A stretch of DNA of 55,300 nucleotides from JAGAJR01 sp048463395 (GTDB lineage Bacteria > Pseudomonadota > Alphaproteobacteria > RF32 > CAG-239): NCBI GenBank assembly GCA_048463395.1, contig DBFWPL010000031.1:1-55300 (forward strand), given 5' to 3'. Each line of letters starts with the position of its first letter. Positions within the stretch are counted from its first letter, which is position 1. The notes beneath the pieces are model-generated. The model had not been told where the DNA came from. It was given only the letters and a program-made list of their open reading frames with translations, and did no database searches. The position numbers were made by a program, and so were the translations under genes. Of this stretch, positions 50,370-55,300 are shown piece after piece.

Positions 50370-50708
50370 TCAATGTTTGTGTTGTTGGTTAATATTCGTT
50401 TCGGGTTTTGAATTTGTTTCCGGTTTTCGAACCGTTCCTCTCACGACAGAGACCCCCATAACGCCAAGAGCCATACTCCATAAAGACGCAGCTTCCATCA
50501 AGGCATTGACGACCTCAGCCGTACAGGTGTTTTTACGCAGAGCCGTCCAACAAATTGTGAAAATGTAGACAACCCAGGTTAACGAGACGCAATAACCGAA
50601 CAACGGCCTCCACAGTCTCTCAAAACCGCTTTGTCCCATTTCGGTTTCTCCGGCAGTTCTGGTTCCGAGCAACAAAGTCCCGATTTTTTTCCAATGTTTC
50701 AACCGCAT
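50370..50708 (-). CDS. Putative holin (3-TM type)
   Basis: 112 aa. GFERLWRPLFGYCVSLTWVVYIFTICWTAL and EAASLWSMALGVMGVSVVRGTVRK match the 3-TM holin pattern (RPxFGYxxxxxW, LxVxGVxVxxRG). Followed by a hydrophilic tail of PETNSKPETN repeats. Lies directly after the endolysin gene, giving a classical lysis pair that permeabilises the inner membrane. Confidence 0.8.
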   Translation of the reverse strand: MRLKHWKKIGTLLLGTRTAGETEMGQSGFERLWRPLFGYCVSLTWVVYIFTICWTALRKNTCTAEVVNALMEAASLWSMALGVMGVSVVRGTVRKPETNSKPETNINQQHKH

Positions 50709-50710
50709 GG

Positions 50711-51127
50711 TTATTTCTCTATGTCGTTATAGAAGACATGACGCCCAATCTCCGCACAGGGAATTTTTCCCACCGACCAGCGGGGACGAAGATTTTTGAC
50801 ATGATAATGTGTTGCTCCGCCGGTTTTGTCTTCAAGCAGACCGGATACTGCCCGCATGGCAATCCGTTTGCAGATACAAAAGTTTATGTCTCCTTCATCC
50901 ACTTTATTCAGCAAAGCAAAATTCGGATCATTCCTGTTCCAGCAGGAAAATTGGAAGGGATGTTTACAAATACTTTCTATATTGTTTCCCCACCAATAGC
51001 GTCCTCTCTTTCGGGAAAATTCCAACCGGTTTAAAACAACAGAGGCGATTGCTTCCTGTCCGGAAATGCTCTCGCCTCTTGCTTCCCCGTAAATTGTACG
51101 GGCTAAAATATCCGTATCTTTATCCAT
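50711..51127 (-). CDS. SleB-type cell wall hydrolase (endolysin)
   Basis: 138 aa. LARTIYGEARGESISGQEAIASVVLNR is the Hydrolase_2/SleB signature, with the catalytic Glu in GEARGE. HPFQFSCWN and GGATHYHVKNLRPRWS complete the fold. No signal peptide, consistent with release through the holin. Its start overlaps the stop of the upstream gene by one base. Confidence 0.88.
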   Translation of the reverse strand: MDKDTDILARTIYGEARGESISGQEAIASVVLNRLEFSRKRGRYWWGNNIESICKHPFQFSCWNRNDPNFALLNKVDEGDINFCICKRIAMRAVSGLLEDKTGGATHYHVKNLRPRWSVGKIPCAEIGRHVFYNDIEK

Positions 51128-51381
51128 TATCTTGCCCTCCCCACATCATCGAGTTTTTTCTCTATTCGCAACAGGTGATTGGTCAGACGGTTTTCAACAT
51201 CTTTTAAATAATTGACAGACACGTAATTTCTGGCGACGTGAAGTTTGAACTCCGATAACGCTTCCCGACACTGAACAATATCCGTTTCATATTCCTTTTT
51301 CTGCTTTATCAGCATTCTGAACAAAGCGGCAAAGAGCGGAATCTCAATCATTGCCGCCCAGCTGTAATATTCGTTAAACAT
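51127..51381 (-). CDS. Small membrane-anchored lysis/head protein
   Basis: 84 aa from the ATG at 51381, chosen because AAGAAGGAAACAACA precedes it. One N-terminal TM segment (YSWAAMIEIPLFAALFRMLI), then a basic and coiled stretch ending LLRIEKKLDDVG. Resembles Rz-like or small phage membrane proteins between terminase and endolysin. Exact role unknown. Confidence 0.65.
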   Translation of the reverse strand: MFNEYYSWAAMIEIPLFAALFRMLIKQKKEYETDIVQCREALSEFKLHVARNYVSVNYLKDVENRLTNHLLRIEKKLDDVGRAR

Positions 51382-51394
51382 TGTTGTTTCCTTC

Positions 51395-52876
51395 TTAAAT
51401 TTCAAAATCAGATTTGGCATAAAAGGCTTGCCCGCCGCCCTGCCATTTTGCTCCGTTCAAGCTCCCTTCCGATAAGATATCCGGCGGAAAACGAAGCGGT
51501 TCGGAACGCAGGCAGCCGGCTACGGCATCCAAAGCATCGTCTTTCACCGAACCAAGCGGCGACCATTCCCGCATTTCTTCAATAAACTGTGTCTGCCAAA
51601 TACGAGTATGGACATTTAATGCCCTTTCTGCCAACAACACCTCAAAAGCTTCCAATATTCGTTTTTCCTTGTTGCTGTTGGAATAAACCTCCAAAACAGC
51701 AGCCCGAATTTTTCGACGTTTAAGCGTCTGTTTCAAAATTCCGGGCAAGAACTTTCCGATACCGTTTACTTCTATCCGAAGCGACGGAAGATGATTTCTT
51801 TCAATAAAATCTGCAATTTTTTCACACTGAAGCGAGGCGGCTTTATCTTCGTCTTTTTTCTCAATTCGAATATATTCCAAATCATGAAGCCAATACTGTC
51901 CTTCTTCGTCCGTAAAAACACAAGCGACAACACTGCTGTCGCTTGTTGCCGCAGCAAAGGACGGATCCCACCAGGCAGAGGCCGACAACATTCTTCTCCC
52001 GCCGATTTTCAGAATTGTTTTTCCGTTGGCAAACGTGAGGAGCAATTCTTCCCGATACGGGTTCAGGCGATCCGGATTGAGAACGCTGTTTCTGATATTT
52101 ACCGGTTTCAGCATCATCTGCGACATAAACTTATTTTCACCGGAGCGTTGGCGGATTGAAGCGATTTTTTCCTCCGAAAAACGTTCCGGCCAGTTGCTCT
52201 TTCCTTCTTTATTCAAAATCGGAATTTCCAATTTTGAAAAATTCAAAAGAAAAGGCTCCGGTTTCTCCTTCTCTGCCGCCGTTTGGTAAATCGTATAAAA
52301 CGTATGCGGCGTGCCGATATAGAGCTGAATGCCTCCCGGCGTTAGAATATAGTCCAACTCTTTGAGTTTTTCTCTCATCTCCTGACGTTTGAGCGGCGTA
52401 TCGCAATTTTTGGGGACTTCCACATCATCGCAAATAATCAAATCCGCCCGCAGACCGGTAATATTGGCATCCAGGCCTTTGGCAAGCATAGACGGATCTC
52501 TTAATTCCAAAGAGCGATTAATCGTAAACTGGTCTGAAGCCCATTGCTCCAATTTGGAAGGCTTTAAATTTCCGGTCAAAGGGTGCTTTTCAATAATTCG
52601 TTTTACATTTCTGACCATTTTCTTTGCCAAGGCGTAATCGGCGGCCATTACCAAAATCCGGCAAGCATTGTCCCGATATAACGCCCAAGCACAAAACAAC
52701 CCGACAATTGTTGACTTTCCGGAATTGCGAAAAGCCATTAAAAGAGCCTGTTTCCCGTTATCTTCGACATAAAGGCCGGAAAGCCATTTCGCCATTTTCC
52801 GCTGATGTTTCGGAACATTCAATCCCTGAAGCCGGAACCAGACATAAACAAACTCAAAAAACTCAATCTTCATCAT
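51395..52876 (-). CDS. Terminase large subunit (T7-like)
   Basis: 493-aa DNA packaging motor. Walker A in MAFRNSGKSTIVGLFCAWAL, Walker B in DLIICDDVEVP, then the nuclease half beginning near SASAWWDPSFAAATSDSSVVAC, with acidic residues DPS and DDALDAVAG. Full length with no visible lesion. It overlaps the small-subunit candidate by 14 bases. The upstream-most Met pair (MMKIEFFEFVYVWFR) is the likely start. Confidence 0.9.
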   Translation of the reverse strand: MMKIEFFEFVYVWFRLQGLNVPKHQRKMAKWLSGLYVEDNGKQALLMAFRNSGKSTIVGLFCAWALYRDNACRILVMAADYALAKKMVRNVKRIIEKHPLTGNLKPSKLEQWASDQFTINRSLELRDPSMLAKGLDANITGLRADLIICDDVEVPKNCDTPLKRQEMREKLKELDYILTPGGIQLYIGTPHTFYTIYQTAAEKEKPEPFLLNFSKLEIPILNKEGKSNWPERFSEEKIASIRQRSGENKFMSQMMLKPVNIRNSVLNPDRLNPYREELLLTFANGKTILKIGGRRMLSASAWWDPSFAAATSDSSVVACVFTDEEGQYWLHDLEYIRIEKKDEDKAASLQCEKIADFIERNHLPSLRIEVNGIGKFLPGILKQTLKRRKIRAAVLEVYSNSNKEKRILEAFEVLLAERALNVHTRIWQTQFIEEMREWSPLGSVKDDALDAVAGCLRSEPLRFPPDILSEGSLNGAKWQGGGQAFYAKSDFEI

Positions 52877-53171
52877 CGTCTTGGCTCAACTCGTTTCTGG
52901 CTTGGGCAATCATCTCCAAAATATCTTCATTCGTTTTTGTTTCCGCCGTTTTTTCATCATCTGTCCATTTAGCCAATTTCAAAAGCGTTTCGGCATGAAC
53001 AACCGCGGCTTTACAGGCCGTGTGATGAGCTCCGAACCCTTTGGCATCTTCTGGAACGGGATGTTCCGAAAACACTTCGTAACTGGCAATGACTTCCGAT
53101 ATTTTTTCCGGCAGTGTTTTTTTCAAACGATTTTTGAGAGCTTTCAGAGTTTTTATTTTCTTACTTGTCAT
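52863..53171 (-). CDS. Candidate terminase small subunit
   Basis: 102 aa from ATG 53171. GGAG five bases before this ATG is itself preceded by an ATG at 53183, a less likely start. Helical and charged: LKALKNRLKKTLPEKISEVIASYEVFSEHP, then a second helical part and a very acidic end (SQDDDED). Called by position and size. No clear HTH. Confidence 0.6.
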   Translation of the reverse strand: MTSKKIKTLKALKNRLKKTLPEKISEVIASYEVFSEHPVPEDAKGFGAHHTACKAAVVHAETLLKLAKWTDDEKTAETKTNEDILEMIAQARNELSQDDDED

Positions 53172-53182
53172 TAAAAACTCCA

Positions 53183-53210
53183 TAAAAAAAAGACCCTGTC
53201 TCGGGGCCTT
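53183..53210 (-). terminator. Hairpin with U-tract at the head of the morphogenesis operon
   Basis: AAGGCCCC...GGGTCTT (with a mismatch) followed by TTTTTTTT immediately before the small-terminase start. It lies downstream of the candidate promoter, so it may act as an attenuator controlling the operon. Confidence 0.65.
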
Positions 53211-53280
53211 GTTTCAATTAACGTCGTTAAGATTAATTTTATTTATTTTAGATACACTACTGGCAAGTGGCATGAGTGAA

Positions 53281-53309
53281 TGTGTAGCATAAAAAAAACC
53301 ATTTGTCAA
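53281..53309 (-). promoter_or_regulatory. Candidate sigma70 promoter of the morphogenesis operon
   Basis: TTGACA (53309-53304), 17 bp, TACACA (53286-53281). Good -35, weak -10. It overlaps the end of the upstream gene. The 53211-53280 stretch to the hairpin holds no gene. Confidence 0.45.
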
Positions 53310-53716
53310 GACTTTTTTCCTACAACTTGTATTTTTTTATACAATTGATGAGGAGTAAATACCTTTCGGTCATGAATTCCAAGTATCCTTTTCACAAATT
53401 CAACACAGGTAAAAGCCATAATCGGAGCCGGCTTTAGCGGAGAACAAGCTATATTTACCGGTACGCAAAGAGCTTGTTTTTGTGAAGCCAGATAGGAAAT
53501 ATAATCAAACTCAGGATTATATTCATACATATTTATCAAAATTTGATTAGACATAGGATTCAATTCCAACCAGTTTCCTTTTTCGTCAACCTCAAACAAA
53601 ACATAACAATGCCTAAAGCCCTTTTTCAGTATTTTCAACCACCAAAGGCTTGTATTGTCAACAAAAACAACATAAGCTTTCGGGAAATATTTTAATCCGG
53701 AGAGTTCAACATTCAT
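53306..53716 (-). CDS. Hypothetical protein, possibly permuted NlpC/P60-like
   Basis: 136 aa. FRHCYVLFEVDEKGNWLELNPMSNQ carries a His near a hydrophobic strand. Later FTCVEFVKRILGIHDRKVFTPHQLYKKI carries a Cys at a helix start and ends like many cysteine-peptidase domains. His before Cys would fit a circularly permuted papain-like fold. That is an inference from spacing only. Overlaps the next gene upstream by four bases and stands at the beginning of the phage-derived cluster. Confidence 0.6.
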   Translation of the reverse strand: MNVELSGLKYFPKAYVVFVDNTSLWWLKILKKGFRHCYVLFEVDEKGNWLELNPMSNQILINMYEYNPEFDYISYLASQKQALCVPVNIACSPLKPAPIMAFTCVEFVKRILGIHDRKVFTPHQLYKKIQVVGKKS

Positions 53717-54045
53717 AAGATTATCCTTTTTTCTTTCAAGTACCCTTCCAAAACCTTCATTCCTTCATCCCAAAGGCGGATTTCGCTGCGTTTGGCACGA
53801 CGGTCATAATATGGCGGACAATATAAATTCCCCCACTTAACCATTATCCGTAAATGTCGGTTACTTATTTGGTGCAAGAATTTCATTCTCTTGATAATCC
53901 TATATATATCACCGATTTCGCAGTTTCTGAGTTTGCCAACATAATCCTTACATCCTCGGCCGCCGTCTCCTCTGGCAATCAAACAGCCGCAGAACCAAAA
54001 CCAAACCTCTTCCACATTGTCAAACGGTTCATATTCCTCGCTCAT
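53713..54045 (-). CDS. Hypothetical protein, 110 aa
   Basis: Cys- and aromatic-rich: EEVWFWFCGCLIARGDGGRGCKDYVGKLRNCEIGDIYRIIKRM, then HLRIMVKWGNLYCPPYYDRRAKRSEIRLWDEGM. The C-terminal part is basic and ends with a helix (LEGYLKEKRIIL). It could bind nucleic acid but no standard fold is visible. First gene of the minus-strand cluster and divergent from the S24-like regulator, so it may be under its control. Confidence 0.65.
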   Translation of the reverse strand: MSEEYEPFDNVEEVWFWFCGCLIARGDGGRGCKDYVGKLRNCEIGDIYRIIKRMKFLHQISNRHLRIMVKWGNLYCPPYYDRRAKRSEIRLWDEGMKVLEGYLKEKRIIL

Positions 54046-54119
54046 TATTACTCTCCATAAAGTTGCATCAAACCACTTTAACTATTTATTAATAATTTGA
54101 ATTTATACATAAGGTTGTA

Positions 54120-54150
54120 GGAATTTCAATATAAAAAAAGAATTGATTCC
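54120..54150. promoter_or_regulatory. Imperfect inverted repeat, possible operator
   Basis: GGAATTTCAAT ... ATTGATTCC, an imperfect dyad in the divergent region between the 53713-54045 gene and the S24-like regulator. Candidate binding site for that regulator, from position only. Confidence 0.3.
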
Positions 54151-54208
54151 TAAATAAGAATGTTTTATGATGTTATTATCGCCAAAGCTTAAGTAATAGA
54201 GAGGGAAC

Positions 54209-54832
54209 ATGAAGTACGAAAATGTATGGGGTGCTGTTGATAAGTTAGCAAAAATTAACGGCCTGTCCCCTTCCGGACTCGCAAAAAAAGCCGGCCTGGA
54301 TTCTACTACTTTTAACAAGAGCAAGAGAATCCGACCGGACGGAAAAAAAAGATGGCCTTCTCTGGACAGCATCAATAAAATTTTAGAAGTCTGCAATATG
54401 ACTTTTGAGCAATTTTATAATCTGACAAATGAAAACTCTTCCGGATCCGAAACACAAACTTTTGTTCCGTATATCAAGTTCTCAAAAATTGCCAATAACC
54501 CTATTGAAGATGCAAAAGTCGTTACCGACCAATGGGGAAAAATCCATTTCCCCGATACAACCTGTAATATTTATTCCGTTGAGGTGGATGTCGATTTTTT
54601 TGAACCTTTTTATCGCAGAAATACAACGCTTATTATCAGTCAAAATTCTGAAATCCGCCAAGGAGACCGAATCGTTATTATGCTTAAGGACGGACGTGTT
54701 CTTATCAATGAATTTATCCGCAGAACCTCATCCACTTTGGAAGTTTGTGATTTGCTGAATAAAGATATTGAAAGTTCTATTACCATTCAAAACATCGCTC
54801 TGGTCAATCGAATCGTTTGGGTCAGCCAATAA
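54209..54832 (+). CDS. XRE/S24-type regulator with degenerate protease site
   Basis: 207 aa. HTH at residues ~8-60 (VDKLAKINGLSPSGLAKKAGLDSTTFNKSKR...RWPSLDSINKILEVCNMTFEQF), then an S24-like domain. Where cleavable CI/LexA proteins have S-M-x-P, this protein has VDFFEPF, so the nucleophilic Ser is missing. The later strand VLINEFIRR lacks the catalytic Lys. It should therefore not self-cleave. Upstream AGAGAGGGA is a good ribosome site. It may be a phage repressor relic or a host regulator of the cluster next door. Confidence 0.82.
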   Translation: MKYENVWGAVDKLAKINGLSPSGLAKKAGLDSTTFNKSKRIRPDGKKRWPSLDSINKILEVCNMTFEQFYNLTNENSSGSETQTFVPYIKFSKIANNPIEDAKVVTDQWGKIHFPDTTCNIYSVEVDVDFFEPFYRRNTTLIISQNSEIRQGDRIVIMLKDGRVLINEFIRRTSSTLEVCDLLNKDIESSITIQNIALVNRIVWVSQ

Positions 54833-54845
54833 GCAGGGAAATTCT

Positions 54846-55082
54846 ATGCAAAAATTCTATTTGGAAAATTCTTTTGAAACAATCAAAAATGCTGAAAATA
54901 AATATGATGTCATGCCGCTTCCACTCTCAGAGGGAATAAGCTCCAATTCTCTTAACCGGCTTTGTTATAACCGGACAAGAGCCATTGCCCAAGCCCATCA
55001 GAAAAAATTGGCAACCAACTTTCTGGAAGAAGAATTAAACACTTACCGGAATTATGCTCTTAAACACAGCACTAAAGAATAA
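54846..55082 (+). CDS. Hypothetical protein, 78 aa
   Basis: Start at 54846 is supported by AGGGAA just upstream; an earlier in-frame ATG at 54768 lies inside the regulator gene. Soluble, basic, helical (TRAIAQAHQKKLATNFLEEELNTYRNYALKH). No family recognised. Thirteen bases after the S24-like gene, so probably co-transcribed. Confidence 0.65.
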   Translation: MQKFYLENSFETIKNAENKYDVMPLPLSEGISSNSLNRLCYNRTRAIAQAHQKKLATNFLEEELNTYRNYALKHSTKE

Positions 55083-55087
55083 AACTT

Positions 55088-55118
55088 CAGCCCTCTTGAA
55101 AGAGAGGGTTTTCTTTTA
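55088..55118 (+). terminator. Rho-independent terminator
   Basis: CCCTCTT / AGAGAGGG-type stem with a short loop followed by TTTTCTTTTA. Confidence 0.85.
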
Positions 55119-55266
55119 CATTATTTTCCCCTTCCCGAAATGTAACAGAAATGTGAAATCTTATTTAAAATGCGTGGGTGCACACACTTTTTTGTTGCAA
55201 AAAAAAAAAACAGCTTAGTATAGATAGTATATAGGCTTCGTGTCTAATATTATAGGGGTGTGTGTA

Positions 55267-55300
55267 ATGAAAAATATATATGTCGGCCTTTTGGCCGCAG
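55267..55300 (+). CDS. Start of a secreted or membrane protein (3' partial)
   Basis: ATG preceded by AGGGGTGTGTGTA, coding MKNIYVGLLAA before the window ends. Basic residue then hydrophobic run looks like a signal peptide. The 148 bases upstream are AT-rich with a poly-A run at 55200-55211 and no gene. Confidence 0.5.
   Translation, partial: MKNIYVGLLAA

Noticed and set aside
54103..54396. 97-codon minus-strand frame overlapping the S24-like regulator
   Set aside because: The plus-strand frame has a clear HTH and ribosome site; this one does not.

Overview
The window looks like the chromosome of a low-to-moderate GC, host-associated (gut-type) alphaproteobacterium. The F1 ATP synthase genes stand alone as atpHAGDC without F0 genes. 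AtpD carries a Lys/Ala-rich N-terminal extension, bL33 lacks zinc cysteines, and an xth / dgt / SPOR / nagZ / tatA neighbourhood is recognisable, although rearranged. This assignment is inferred from gene content and layout, not from a marker-gene comparison.

Layout. 1-4.1 kb: the end of a Cys-rich repeat surface protein, a pyruvoyl-dependent arginine decarboxylase with an arginine/agmatine-type antiporter (a Chlamydia-like acid-resistance pair), a MIF-type tautomerase and an orphan gene. 4.1-13.8 kb: gyrA, an AT-rich islet of two paralogous 3-TM proteins around a possible toxin-like gene, ssb, an orphan periplasmic binding protein, uvrA, and a secreted-protein gene broken by a frameshift. 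13.9-18.4 kb: a lipid-scavenging set (FadL-type porin, TetR regulator, Aas acyltransferase/acyl-ACP synthetase). 18.3-18.9 kb: first copy of an unusual structured RNA + small XRE-like protein unit. 18.9-27.6 kb: atpCDGAH, priA, xerC, rpmG. 27.9-36.6 kb: a membrane protein of foreign codon style, an S41 protease, rnr, xth, dgt, a SPOR protein, an M50 protease, nagZ, tatA. 36.8-37.9 kb: an orphan gene and the second RNA/XRE unit. 37.9-43.2 kb: cysS, gltX, mlaC-like, an AapJ-like binding protein and an esterase. 43.3-54.0 kb: a compact podovirus-like morphogenesis and lysis module on the minus strand. 54.2 kb to the end: an S24-like regulator that lacks its catalytic residues, a small gene, and the start of another secreted protein.

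The most novel signal is the pair of RNA/XRE units at 18.3-18.9 and 37.2-37.9 kb. Each has an identical promoter (TTGCAA, 16 bp, TATCAT) and a ~160-170 nt RNA. The RNA has a covarying 5' hairpin with an invariant loop and a second helix whose internal loop (GGUAUAAG / UCGAAGAA) is identical while its apical stem is completely different. It ends in a Rho-independent terminator of changed sequence but kept pairing. A perfectly conserved dyad (TTTTGTTT-N5-AAACAAAA), a Shine-Dalgarno and a small HTH gene follow. A second repeat family (GTGGTCGGCGAC..., three copies) sits beside both units. I do not recognise the RNA family.

The phage-derived module has terminase, lysis genes, portal, scaffold, capsid and tail tube genes but no visible integrase, replication, RNA polymerase or tail-fibre gene. 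It could be a decayed prophage or a domesticated particle of gene-transfer-agent type. No tRNA, rRNA, CRISPR array or insertion sequence was seen.
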